A DNA stretch of 48,612 bases from Bacteroidales bacterium. Lineage in GTDB: Bacteria; Bacteroidota; Bacteroidia; Bacteroidales; P3. Shown one piece after another: positions 41,626-48,612 of the stretch (position 1 is the first letter of the stretch; each line of letters begins with the position of its first letter). The notes beneath the pieces were generated by a model. That model was not told where the DNA came from, did not search any database, and was given only the letters and a program-made list of their open reading frames with translations. A program made the position numbers and the translations under genes. The stretch spans positions 1-48,612 of the forward strand of contig JAFROL010000005.1 in NCBI GenBank assembly GCA_017429685.1, read 5' to 3'.

Positions 41626-43604
41626 TCCCCGTCCGCTCTGCGTTTTCCGCTCTCCGTTTTCCGCTCTTCGCTTTCCGCTTCCTGCGGCCAGGCGTCAATG
41701 AACTGCCCTCTTTCCTTGAAGTGCTCAAGCATTGCGCGGAAAAAGCGGTGGCGCGACAACGTCTCGCTATTGCCTATGATTATCAGTTTCATACGGGCGC
41801 GCGTGATGGCGACATTCATACGCCTCAGGTCGCCGAGGAAACCGATTTGTCCTTCCTCGTTGTCGCGCACCAAACTTATCAGTATCACGTCGCGTTCCTG
41901 CCCCTGGAAGCCGTCGACCGTGCGCACTGTCACCTGGCCGCGCAGACGGCGATAGAAACGCTGCATCTTCAGCAGGCGGCGTATCATCCGCACTTGGGCA
42001 CGGTAGGGCGAGATGATGCCAAAGTCGACCCCGTCGGCCACAACGCGCTCCAGCCCAAGCATATCGACATAGTCGCGCAGCGTGTGCACCACCAGGCGCG
42101 CTTCGTCGGCATTGGTCAGGCTGCCGCTCCGCGAACGGCGCTCGCCGCTTTCCGTTCTCACATCTCCGTTCTCCGCTTTCCGTTCCCCTCCACTGGTGTC
42201 GATGAAAGTCAGCGGCGTGTCCATCAGGTGCACCTGGCGGTCGGCCACTTCGGGCGCCGCCTTCAGCGCACCGTGGTAGAACCAGCGCGAAGGGAAATCC
42301 ATTATGTCGCGGTTCATTCGGTACTGCGTCGTCAGCAGGGTGACACATTCCGGCTTGGTCCTGACAACATATTGCATCAGCGTGTCCGACAAGCCTTTGC
42401 GTGCCGCCTCGATGCATTTGACCGTCGGCGGTAGCTGCTGGTGGTCGCCACTCAGCACCACACGGTCGGCCTTCAGTATGGCCGTCCAGCAGGCAGGCTC
42501 CAGTGCCTGCGCCGCCTCGTCGATAAAAAGGGTGCTGAAACGGCGGCGTTCCAGTATGTGGTATGCACTGCCTATCAGCGTGCAGCTGACCACGCGCGCC
42601 TGACGGAACAGGTCTTCATTGATCCTGATTTCCAGCTCGTCGGCACGCTTGCGCATCTGGCGCGCTTTCTCCTTCGACGGCGGCCGGTCGGCGTTGCGCA
42701 GTAGCTGGCGTATCTGCCACAGCTCGGGATAGTCGGGATGGTCGCCATAGCGCCGCTCGTAGCTGCATTCGAGCATCTCGTCGCTCATCTTCAGCGGATT
42801 GCCGATGCGCAGCACATTGACGCTGCGCTTCGAAAGCTGCTCGCTGATCCAGTCGACAGCGGCGTTCGACGGCGCGCAGACCAGCACCTGCTCCTCGCGC
42901 TGTAGGGTCTCGATGATGGCCTCGACCAGCGTGGTCGTCTTGCCGGTCCCCGGAGGACCGTGCACTATGGCCACATCCATCGCCGCAACCACCTGTCGCA
43001 CAGCACGGTTCTGCGTATCGTTTAGCCACGGAAACACCACCGGTGGCAGCTGGCGGAACCGGGGCCGCAAATTGCCAACCAAGGTTTCGCGCAGGCGCAC
43101 AAACTTTTCATTCTCAGAGCGCATAGCCGTCCGCAACGATTCGTGCATCACGCGGTACGATGTGCTGTCGATCGACACGCGGATGCCAAGCAGCGCACGC
43201 TCGGCCGTCTCCTGCAGCACCTTCAGCGCGTCGCGACCGGGCAGCTGCACCTGAATCACACCCTCTTTGTAACTGTCGACGAAACAGCTGTACTTCAGCT
43301 CCTTTACACCACTTTCGCCCTGCCCGTTCGACAGACAGAAAAACGCCACCGCGCTGCCGGGCTCGAAATCGTTCTCCAATTCGTCGCCTTCGGTATCGTA
43401 AGTCACGGTGACAATCAGATGGTTCAGAGCATCATAGCCCCATCCGCTGATGGCAATGGGGTACTTGCAGTCCGGCTCGTTGGCGCGGCCAGTGATGCAG
43501 CCCTCGCCCAACGAACGGGCGTAGGCCGCCGTCTCATAGTCCTGCTCCATCTGCAGCAGCTCGTCCAGCGCCGCCAACCGTGCTATGCTTGTCCTGTTTT
43601 CCAT
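41622..43604 (-). CDS. Superfamily I helicase, IGHMBP2/Dna2 type
   Basis: ATP-dependent helicase of the Upf1-like group, 660 aa from the ATG at 43604 (MENRTSIARLAALDELLQ); a GTG at 43670 would add 22 residues. It has a beta-barrel region (about 90-140), Walker A GPPGTGKTTTLVEAI, Walker B TLFIDEAAQALE, motif III LSGDHQQLPPTV, motif IV region TQYRMNRDIM, motif V TVDGFQGQERDVILISLV and motif VI NVAITRARMKLIIIG. It probably acts in DNA or RNA metabolism in the cytoplasm. Oddities: two composite-repeat inserts, one internal (SGERKAENGDVRTESGE) and one at the C-terminus (E-S-E-E-R-K-TESGKRRADGD). Confidence 0.92.
   Translation of the reverse strand: MENRTSIARLAALDELLQMEQDYETAAYARSLGEGCITGRANEPDCKYPIAISGWGYDALNHLIVTVTYDTEGDELENDFEPGSAVAFFCLSNGQGESGVKELKYSCFVDSYKEGVIQVQLPGRDALKVLQETAERALLGIRVSIDSTSYRVMHESLRTAMRSENEKFVRLRETLVGNLRPRFRQLPPVVFPWLNDTQNRAVRQVVAAMDVAIVHGPPGTGKTTTLVEAIIETLQREEQVLVCAPSNAAVDWISEQLSKRSVNVLRIGNPLKMSDEMLECSYERRYGDHPDYPELWQIRQLLRNADRPPSKEKARQMRKRADELEIRINEDLFRQARVVSCTLIGSAYHILERRRFSTLFIDEAAQALEPACWTAILKADRVVLSGDHQQLPPTVKCIEAARKGLSDTLMQYVVRTKPECVTLLTTQYRMNRDIMDFPSRWFYHGALKAAPEVADRQVHLMDTPLTFIDTSGGERKAENGDVRTESGERRSRSGSLTNADEARLVVHTLRDYVDMLGLERVVADGVDFGIISPYRAQVRMIRRLLKMQRFYRRLRGQVTVRTVDGFQGQERDVILISLVRDNEEGQIGFLGDLRRMNVAITRARMKLIIIGNSETLSRHRFFRAMLEHFKERGQFIDAWPQEAESEERKTESGKRRADGD
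41631..41682. repeat. Heptamer repeat encoding the helicase C-terminus
   Basis: CTCTGCGTTTTCCGCTCTCC and CGCTCTTCGCTTTCCGCTTC run to within a few bases of the stop codon and are read on the minus strand as E-S-E-E-R-K-T-E-S-G-K-R-R-A. This is the same heptamer as in the intergenic composite repeats. Confidence 0.85.
42141..42187. repeat. In-frame heptamer repeat inside the helicase gene
   Basis: CTCGCCGCTTTCCGTTCTCA and CTCCGTTCTCCGCTTTCCG are read on the coding strand as ERKAENG-D-V-R-TESGERR. It sits between the helicase core and the C-terminal RecA-like domain, in a loop. Confidence 0.85.
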
Positions 43605-43697
43605 CTTTTCGCGTTCGTCATCTTTCAACGGCAAGCACCTGTCCAACAACCTTTTTTGTGCCAAACCCACAACACCCGCGCCCGCCGTTCAGCCCTG

Positions 43698-43705
43698 CAA
43701 AATTA
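43698..43705 (-). promoter_or_regulatory. Promoter -7 box for the helicase gene
   Basis: CAAAATTA is TAATTTTG on the coding strand. It lies 94 bases before the chosen ATG. Confidence 0.45.
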
Positions 43706-43731
43706 CACAAAATAATCGTATCATCGACTTC
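43705..43731. repeat. 27-bp direct repeat, left copy
   Basis: The 27 bases (beginning ACACAAAATAATCG, ending ATCGACTTC) recur exactly at 45177-45203 in the same orientation. The two copies flank the DUF4143-type ATPase gene. Confidence 0.9.
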
Positions 43732-43758
43732 CGCCCACGATGATTTGTATTAAATATT

Positions 43759-43784
43759 GGTACGCAGGCGCCCCGCCTGCGAAA
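43759..43784. repeat. 26-bp hairpin element, left copy
   Basis: CGCAGGCG at 43763-43770 pairs with CGCCTGCG at 43774-43781 around a CCC loop. The whole 26-bp element occurs again, exactly inverted, at 47751-47776. Confidence 0.85.
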
Positions 43785-43882
43785 TAAATAAGCAGGGCAA
43801 CCCGCAAAGATGAAACACGCGTCGAAAATCATTCGCGTGCAAAAATTTTTCATCATTTCACGTTGAAATCGAAAATTTTATG

Positions 43883-43890
43883 TATTTTTG
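43883..43890 (+). promoter_or_regulatory. Promoter -7 box for the second ATPase
   Basis: TATTTTTG fits TAnnTTTG, with TTG about 17 bases upstream. The predicted start of transcription precedes three TTACTCA sites in the leader. Confidence 0.55.
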
Positions 43891-43907
43891 CAGCGCCATT
43901 CCGAAAA

Positions 43908-43937
43908 TTTACTCAATGGAATGAGTAAAATTACTCA
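43908..43937. promoter_or_regulatory. TTACTCA half-sites in the ATPase leader
   Basis: TTTACTCA at 43908-43915 and TGAGTAAA at 43922-43929 are an eight-base inverted pair with six bases between them. A third TTACTCA follows at 43931-43937. The set lies between the -7 box and the ATPase start codon, as for an operator or an attenuator. Confidence 0.45.
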
Positions 43938-43960
43938 ACAATAATTAAAGATGCGCAACT

Positions 43961-45148
43961 ATGTTCGAACGTGTTTATTGTAAGGTTATTAGAGAACGAT
44001 TGGATGAACCTCGGAGATTCATCCAGATTGTTACAGGGCCTCGTCAGGTTGGCAAAACGACGATGATAAAACAGGTATTATCGACCATAAAAATCCCGTG
44101 GATGATGTATTCGGCCGACGACGTACCCACCTCCCGCCGTGAATGGATTTCCGACTGCTGGGAGAATGCCCGGACTAAGCTTCGAAATGAACCAATAAAA
44201 AACATTGTGCTTGTTATCGACGAAGTTCAAAAGATCTCCGGATGGAGTGAGGTGGTGAAAAAAATGTGGGACGAGGATTCTTTCAACGACACACCCATCA
44301 AGGTACTGCTACTTGGCTCGTCACGTGTGATGTTAGAACGCGGATTGGCCGACTCGTTGGCAGGGCGTTTCGAGACCATCAAGGTGCCACACTGGTCATA
44401 CGGAGAGATGCGCGAAGCTTTTGACTTTACATTGGAACAGTATGTGTATTTCGGTGGTTACCCTGCAGCTGCTACATTGGTTTCCGATGAAGGCAGATGG
44501 GCCGAATACATACATTCAGCCATCATCGACGCCACTATCAACAAGGATGTGCTTGTCGATGCCGTGGTGAACAAACCTGCCCTGCTGCGCCAAACCTTCG
44601 AGCTGGCAGCAGCTTATTCGGGCGAAATACTGTCATTGACCAAAATGATTGGCAGGCTGCAAGATGCGGGAAACACGACGACGCTGTCATCCTATCTGCA
44701 TCTCCTCGACGAGAGTGGGTTGGTATGCGGGTTGCAGAAATATGCAGTCGACAATAGCCGTCGTAGAGCATCGGTCCCCAAATACCAGGTGTACAACAAT
44801 GCGCTTAAAAGCATTTTTTGCGAAGCAACATTCAAGGAGGCCCTAAACGACAGAAAGTTATGGGGGCGTTTGTTTGAATCCGCCATCGGTTGTCACGTGG
44901 TCAATTCCGCATTCGCCCACCGTCTGCAGCCGTTTTATTGGCGTGATGGAGACAGTGAAGTTGATTTTGTTTTGCGTTCTGGAAGCAAAGTAGCTGCAAT
45001 AGAAGTGAAGTCAAACCACGAGCGGTACAACCGCGGACTAGCACTTTTCCGTGAACGATTCTCGCCCCACGCAGCTTTTGTGGTTGGATATGAGGGCTAT
45101 CCGGCAGAAGATTTCCTTAAAACCAAACTCACAGTCCTGTTCGAATGA
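43961..45148 (+). CDS. AAA-type ATPase with DUF4143 C-terminal domain (second copy type)
   Basis: P-loop ATPase of 395 aa with Walker A GPRQVGKTTMIKQ (about residues 25-37), Walker B NIVLVIDEVQKI, a sensor-like LLLGSSRVMLERG and the DUF4143 half containing YQVYNNALKSIF, LWGRLFESAIGCHVV and the nuclease-like AAIEVKSNHERYNRGL. It is only distantly similar to the other DUF4143-type ATPase at 17.7 kb. The gene is flanked by 27-bp direct repeats, which suggests insertion or recombination as a cassette. Its function is not established. Confidence 0.9.
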   Translation: MFERVYCKVIRERLDEPRRFIQIVTGPRQVGKTTMIKQVLSTIKIPWMMYSADDVPTSRREWISDCWENARTKLRNEPIKNIVLVIDEVQKISGWSEVVKKMWDEDSFNDTPIKVLLLGSSRVMLERGLADSLAGRFETIKVPHWSYGEMREAFDFTLEQYVYFGGYPAAATLVSDEGRWAEYIHSAIIDATINKDVLVDAVVNKPALLRQTFELAAAYSGEILSLTKMIGRLQDAGNTTTLSSYLHLLDESGLVCGLQKYAVDNSRRRASVPKYQVYNNALKSIFCEATFKEALNDRKLWGRLFESAIGCHVVNSAFAHRLQPFYWRDGDSEVDFVLRSGSKVAAIEVKSNHERYNRGLALFRERFSPHAAFVVGYEGYPAEDFLKTKLTVLFE

Positions 45149-45176
45149 ACCGTAAAAAAAACACACTCGAAAGAAT

Positions 45177-45203
45177 ACACAAAATAATCGTATCATCGAC
45201 TTC
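45177..45203. repeat. 27-bp direct repeat, right copy
   Basis: Exact copy of 43705-43731, 28 bases after the stop of the DUF4143-type ATPase gene. Confidence 0.9.
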
Positions 45204-45281
45204 TGCCACCCTAAGTTCCATTAAGAAGCGCAACTTTTGAGGGCAAAAATTGACTACTCCGTTCCCCGTCCTCGTTTTTGT

Positions 45282-47525
45282 TTACCGTTTGACTAGTTTG
45301 ATGTCCGTGATTGTTTCCGAGTTGTCGCGATTCATTTTTATGCGGACCACATAGCTGCCAGACGCAACGTCTGAGATGTTGAAAGAAGAAGTGTTTTTGA
45401 AATATCTTACCAATCGTCCGGACATATCCAGAATTTCGACAGATGCCGATTCGAATGGAAGACCCCTAATTTGGACGATGCCATCGGTAGGGTTGGGGTA
45501 CAACGAGATGGCGGAATAGCTATTCACTTCGCTAATTCCGACTTGGGGGCAGGCGGTGATGGTGTCGCTCCAGGGACTGTGCGCCACGCGGTTGCCGTCG
45601 CAAAGGCCACGGACGCGGAACAGATGGCACTGGTCGTCGGGCAGGGTAACAGTTGCAGTGGTGTCGGGTATAAGCAATACGGCGGCGGCGTCCCAGCTGC
45701 CGCCTACGGGGATATATGCCAATTCATAGTCGGGGTGGGCAAACTGGCTGCTCCAGGAGAGGGTGACCGTATGACCAGCAGTCCCGTCGCTCCACAGCGA
45801 ATCCACAGTGGAGCAGGGTTTCGGACGGTGCATGTCTAATGCAGAGTCGTAGAAAAGCGTCATAACGGAGGCCTCCTGGTAGTTTCCGAGGAAGATACTG
45901 TCATAAACTCTTGGTTGATCGCCCATTTCACCTCGGAATATCCAACCGTGGTCGTTTACTGACATATTCTTACTTTCAACTAAAAAGTTATATTGTATTG
46001 GCGATGACCAAGTCACCTCCTTGGTATGCTTGTTAATTTTGCATAGTTCAGTCTTTTTTAAATCATATTTATAATCCACATCTAAAAGCAAATTGTCGCC
46101 GAGAATCGCCAGTGAGCTTGATTCATTTTTGTTAATAGTATCAACGAGGTAATAATCGATAGGAGAACCAGTAATGCGATTATAAGAGACTACTAAACAA
46201 TAACCACTTGCATTAATATTAGCAACTAATGGGAGTCCTATGCTGTGTGCACTGTCTATATAGAATCGAGTGGAGTTTACCCAAGATGGCTTATATAATA
46301 CATAAACATTTTCCTCATCCGTAGCGACACCTCCTAGAGCCATATAATTATTTGGAGTGGATGTAGTTTGTTCGTTATAAAGTTGTTGTACCCAAACAAT
46401 CTCTCCATCCAGATTCAGTTTCAGCAAACAGGGCATAGTTTCCCAGTCCTTTGTATTGTCAATCCTCAAGTAGTGGACAGAATCCAGAAATACTTTGATG
46501 GGAAAGGTATCAGGGTTGAAGTAAAAGTCCTCGTTATGAAAAATGCAATTGGCATAAATCCCGTCATCAACAATAGTCGTATTTTTGAATTCAATATATG
46601 CTCTAGCCCGTCCATCGGGATTCCATACCGATATACTGTCAATCAAGAATCTTGAGCTAATCATATTCCAGTCGCTGTCCATCATAAAGTACATTGACGT
46701 GGTAAATGTTTTCCCGTTCTGGGTCTTGATATTCAACGGGTATTTTCTGTTGGTATCGCCATCAACAATGATGTATGCTTTGTGTAGCGAATCCTCACCG
46801 AAGAAATCACTACAGGCGAAAATGTGGATATTGTCATCCTCGTCAACTAAAAAACTGCCATAAGATGACTTAAGATGACCGAATGGATTAGAATAAAAAG
46901 AAATATAGTCCCAATCGCAATAAGCATACAACTTAACACTATGATAGTCGAGTAGGTTCCCATCTGAATCAAAGGTGACAAAATAGGTAGCGAAATGATT
47001 TTTAGTGATTATATCGCTGGATGTAGTAAGAATTGTGTCAAAGAAATAGAACCATTCTGCTCCAGGTGCGAATCCCCAAGAAAAGTCAAACGCGATGGTT
47101 ATTCTGTCGTCTTTCACAACCATATTATTCCACAGAACACTTGGAGAATTAGCATTAGCTCCGCGAGCCGACTTGCACCAGAGGACAGTCCCCGATGTAT
47201 CAATTTTAGCCAGAAAAACACCAAAGGTAATTCCGGAAGAGTAGTATTCTGTAATTGAATCCATAGGGTTTATGTATGGACCGTTGTATATGCCACTATT
47301 CAACCGGGCATCCATACCGCACCTCCCGAAAATATAAGTATTACCTGCGCTGTCAACGTACGAATCTTTCACTTCGTCATATACCTTGCCACCGGAACCA
47401 GTTTGTCCATGGGCCCATTTCCCCCAGCAATAGCCCTGCTCTTGGGCGTGGACGGTAAGGACAGGCATAGCATAGCTTAGCAGTATGCCAACGAGTAATA
47501 TCTTTAATGTTCTATACGGTTTCAT
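45282..47525 (-). CDS. T9SS cargo protein with type A sorting domain (747 aa)
   Basis: Large secreted protein with signal peptide (ILLVGILLSYAMPVLTVHAQ). The body contains repeated beta-rich segments with Asp and Trp but no enzyme motif that can be named. Near the C-terminus there is a fibronectin III-like domain (about 600-670: TVTLSWSSQFAHPDYELAYI, RVRGLCDGNRVAHSPWSD). The last 80 residues are a sorting domain: ISLYPNPTDGIVQIRG, EILDMSGRLVR, ASGSYVVRI and the terminal K-L-V-K-R. Its middle part is visibly more AT-rich than the surrounding genes, a possible sign of transfer. It is encoded beside an orphan sorting-domain fragment. Confidence 0.88.
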   Translation of the reverse strand: MKPYRTLKILLVGILLSYAMPVLTVHAQEQGYCWGKWAHGQTGSGGKVYDEVKDSYVDSAGNTYIFGRCGMDARLNSGIYNGPYINPMDSITEYYSSGITFGVFLAKIDTSGTVLWCKSARGANANSPSVLWNNMVVKDDRITIAFDFSWGFAPGAEWFYFFDTILTTSSDIITKNHFATYFVTFDSDGNLLDYHSVKLYAYCDWDYISFYSNPFGHLKSSYGSFLVDEDDNIHIFACSDFFGEDSLHKAYIIVDGDTNRKYPLNIKTQNGKTFTTSMYFMMDSDWNMISSRFLIDSISVWNPDGRARAYIEFKNTTIVDDGIYANCIFHNEDFYFNPDTFPIKVFLDSVHYLRIDNTKDWETMPCLLKLNLDGEIVWVQQLYNEQTTSTPNNYMALGGVATDEENVYVLYKPSWVNSTRFYIDSAHSIGLPLVANINASGYCLVVSYNRITGSPIDYYLVDTINKNESSSLAILGDNLLLDVDYKYDLKKTELCKINKHTKEVTWSSPIQYNFLVESKNMSVNDHGWIFRGEMGDQPRVYDSIFLGNYQEASVMTLFYDSALDMHRPKPCSTVDSLWSDGTAGHTVTLSWSSQFAHPDYELAYIPVGGSWDAAAVLLIPDTTATVTLPDDQCHLFRVRGLCDGNRVAHSPWSDTITACPQVGISEVNSYSAISLYPNPTDGIVQIRGLPFESASVEILDMSGRLVRYFKNTSSFNISDVASGSYVVRIKMNRDNSETITDIKLVKR

Positions 47526-47539
47526 AATGATTTGTTTTT

Positions 47540-47655
47540 TTATTGTTTTATCAATTTCAGATACTCATAGTCGTTGTTTGTTGTCACCACCTTGACGATA
47601 TAGGTGCCTGAAGAGAGTGCGGAGATGTCGACGAGCGAATACGCTTCAATATGTC
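47540..47655 (-). pseudogene. Orphan T9SS sorting-domain fragment
   Basis: Translation of the minus strand from about 47655 gives Y-S-L-VDISALSSGTYIVKVV, then NNDYEYLKLIKQ and a TAA at 47540-47542. This is the end of a type A sorting domain. No start codon or cargo domain precedes it; the upstream sequence is AT-rich and non-coding. It lies just upstream of the intact 747-aa cargo gene. Confidence 0.8.
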
Positions 47656-47750
47656 TTTATTTTTCTATTATTCTCTTTGTTTATGCCATATATTGTTGTT
47701 TTTGGTTTGTCGGTGCAAAATTACGACTTTATTTTCATTCGGCAAAATGT

Positions 47751-47776
47751 TTTCGCAGGCGGGGCGCCTGCGTACC
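47751..47776. repeat. 26-bp hairpin element, right copy (inverted)
   Basis: It is the exact reverse complement of 43759-43784, 26 of 26 bases. Together the two copies bracket 4 kb that carries the DUF4143-type ATPase, the cargo gene and the orphan sorting-domain fragment. Confidence 0.85.
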
Positions 47777-47908
47777 GGATTTGCGCACGGTGCATACCAC
47801 TATTCTCCCCTGCCTTGCCATCGGAAGCGGGGTGGCGCATTGCTCTTCGCTGGGCGAAAAATTATGTTAATTTTTAACTTAATTCTATCAAAGTTCACTG
47901 GAGTGAAA

Positions 47909-47959
47909 TTTGGTAAAAGTTTGGTAGGAATTTGAGTGAACTTTGGTAGGTATTTGGTA
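47909..47959. repeat. Five TTTGGTA-type sites phased at 11 bp
   Basis: TTTGGTA starts at 47909, 47920, 47942 and 47953, and a variant TTTGAGT at 47931, giving steps of exactly 11 bases. AGTTCACT just upstream is inverted as AGTGAACT inside the array. This may be a protein-binding array or a slippage product. Confidence 0.75.
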
Positions 47960-48082
47960 CCTCGAAATCAACGAGTTGAAAAAACGCATAATTTGGCTGT
48001 TTTTAACAGTTTTTAAGTTAAAACAACCTCGAAAAATGTTAAATAAAACGATTAGAATCGGCCATTTCGACGAAGGATTGTC

Positions 48083-48430
48083 CTACTTGTACAGCACCAA
48101 TACGACTATTGAAGAGACCGACAACAGGATTTCGACGGCGAAGACAATATTACCCAACGTTTTCTTCTGTTTGCACAAATCGTCATATTTTTTTACAATC
48201 CTGCGCTTGAATAGCGGAACAACAACCACAAGTATCATCGAAAAAAGCAACGATAGGCCAAGCACCACGTCCGACGGAAAGGCAGCAGTAACCAAAGCAG
48301 CAGCCGCAATGATGACAACGTATACCATAATTCCGAACAAAACGGCGTGTTCAAGTGCCGGGCTTTCCCTGTCGGGTTTGCTATAGAGTTTGTAGCATCG
48401 GTAATACAAATATGTGACTGGCTCTATCAT
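48083..48430 (-). CDS. Small membrane protein, unknown
   Basis: Predicted protein of 115 aa with two adjacent transmembrane helices (about residues 31-51 and 54-73, VYVVIIAAAALVTAAFP and VVLGLSLLFSMILVVVVPLF) and a third near the C-terminus (about 92-113, IVFAVEILLSVSSIVVLVLY). A basic loop (KRRIVKKYDDLCKQKK) lies between them. No family is recognised. It has no clear operon partner and lies between the phased repeat and an IS30-type gene start. A competing plus-strand frame exists but is less convincing. Confidence 0.55.
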   Translation of the reverse strand: MIEPVTYLYYRCYKLYSKPDRESPALEHAVLFGIMVYVVIIAAAALVTAAFPSDVVLGLSLLFSMILVVVVPLFKRRIVKKYDDLCKQKKTLGNIVFAVEILLSVSSIVVLVLYK

Positions 48431-48515
48431 AATCAGGACTATAACCTTTTTTGCAATTTAAACGCGACGAAAGCCTAAATTCCAGTTACAAGTGCAACAC
48501 TGAGTAGAAAAAAAG

Positions 48516-48537
48516 AGCACCAAAAATTTGGTACTCT
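48516..48537. repeat. Inverted repeat near the IS30 start
   Basis: GAGCACCAAA pairs with TTTGGTACTC (9 of 10 bases). It contains TTTGGTAC, the same word as in the phased repeat at 47.9 kb. It could be part of the terminal repeat of the insertion sequence, but only one end is in the window. Confidence 0.4.
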
Positions 48538-48558
48538 CAGGTAAAGTGACTACTTTTG
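48528..48558 (+). promoter_or_regulatory. Promoter for the IS30-type transposase
   Basis: TTTG at 48528-48531, then 19 bases, then TACTTTTG at 48551-48558, an ideal Bacteroidota spacing, eight bases before the start codon. Confidence 0.65.
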
Positions 48559-48566
48559 TGTTGCAT

Positions 48567-48612
48567 ATGAAAAAATATAAACACCTTACCAAAGAGCAAA
48601 GATACACAATTT
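48567..48612 (+). CDS. IS30-family transposase, 5' end only
   Basis: The window ends after 15 codons: MKKYKHLTKEQRYTI. This matches the usual N-terminus of IS30-family transposases (K-x-KHLTxEQRYxI), which begins a helix-turn-helix domain. The rest of the gene, including the DDE motif, is outside the window. The left boundary of the element is not resolved. Confidence 0.7.
   Translation, partial: MKKYKHLTKEQRYTI

Larger units (their letters stand above)
43605..43960. other. Intergenic region with promoters, hairpin and direct repeat
   Basis: The 356 bases between the divergent helicase and ATPase genes hold no gene. They hold a minus-strand -7 box (CAAAATTA, 43698-43705), the left copy of a 27-bp direct repeat (43705-43731), a 26-bp element whose centre is a hairpin (43759-43784), a plus-strand -7 box (43883-43890) and three TTACTCA half-sites (43908-43937). 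Confidence 0.75.
47526..48082. other. Gene-poor region with remnants and phased repeats
   Basis: This holds the orphan sorting-domain fragment (47540-47655), a minus-strand -7 box (CAAAATTA, 47716-47723), the right copy of the 26-bp hairpin element, and five TTTGGTA-type sites at 11-bp steps (47909-47959). Plus-strand open frames in it show no recognisable protein. Confidence 0.7.

Noticed and set aside
47943-48386. 147-residue plus-strand frame opposite the small membrane protein
   Set aside because: It starts inside the phased repeat, has no membrane or domain pattern, and the minus-strand frame shows clear transmembrane helices.

Overview
The window comes from a chromosome of a Bacteroidota bacterium, most likely an uncultured, T9SS-bearing member of the Bacteroidales. 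The evidence is a type IX secretion core (porP/sprF, gldK, gldL, gldM and two gldN-like genes), the T9SS response regulator PorX, two cargo proteins with C-terminal sorting domains, Bacteroidota-type promoters (TTTG, about 19-20 nt, TAnnTTTG), weak or absent Shine-Dalgarno sequences, and GTG/TTG starts. The genus cannot be fixed from the sequence.

Layout. 1-9 kb: a minus-strand efflux operon (TolC-like porin, MacA-like adaptor, FtsX/MacB-like permease, LolD-like ATPase, second permease). 8.8-12.1 kb: an acetyltransferase, a MmcQ/YjbR protein and porX, separated by unusual composite repeats. 12.1-17.6 kb: mfd and a long-chain acyl-CoA synthetase. 17.6-19.5 kb: a DUF4143-type ATPase, an eleven-unit 23-bp tandem array and a decayed second copy of the acyl-CoA synthetase 3' end. 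19.5-25.1 kb: tRNA-Gln(TTG), then miaB, a PASTA protein, a T9SS cargo and an RluD-type pseudouridine synthase on the plus strand. 25.4-32.5 kb: the T9SS operon on the minus strand (porP, gldK, gldL, gldM, gldN, gldO-like). 32.6-35.3 kb: RlpA-like protein, KdsC-like phosphatase and polysaccharide deacetylase-like protein. 35.5-38.4 kb: two carboxypeptidase-regulatory-domain proteins and an LD-carboxypeptidase. 38.6-40.8 kb: a DRTGG / HATPase / [FeFe]-hydrogenase-like module. 40.8-48.6 kb: a small outer-membrane protein, a broken repeat-protein fragment, a superfamily I helicase, a second DUF4143-type ATPase, a T9SS cargo, an orphan sorting-domain fragment, a small membrane protein and the start of an IS30-type transposase.

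The most unusual feature is a family of composite low-complexity repeats. They combine TTAAC-rich arms, a GC-rich core around GCTGACGCGGC and runs of the heptamer AGCGGAA. The heptamer is stop-free in all six frames. It lies between genes and also in-frame inside miaB, mfd and the helicase, where it encodes S-G-K-R-K-A-E or F-R-F-P-L-S-A peptides. A second theme is that both DUF4143-type ATPase genes lie between direct repeats: the duplicated acyl-CoA synthetase 3' end around one, and a 27-bp exact repeat around the other. This suggests they are or were mobile cassettes. A third is an [FeFe]-hydrogenase-like protein that keeps the four H-cluster cysteines but has lost the proton-transfer cysteine, next to a DRTGG protein and an RsbW-like ATPase, which looks like a sensory module.

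All calls are from reading the sequence. No database search was run.
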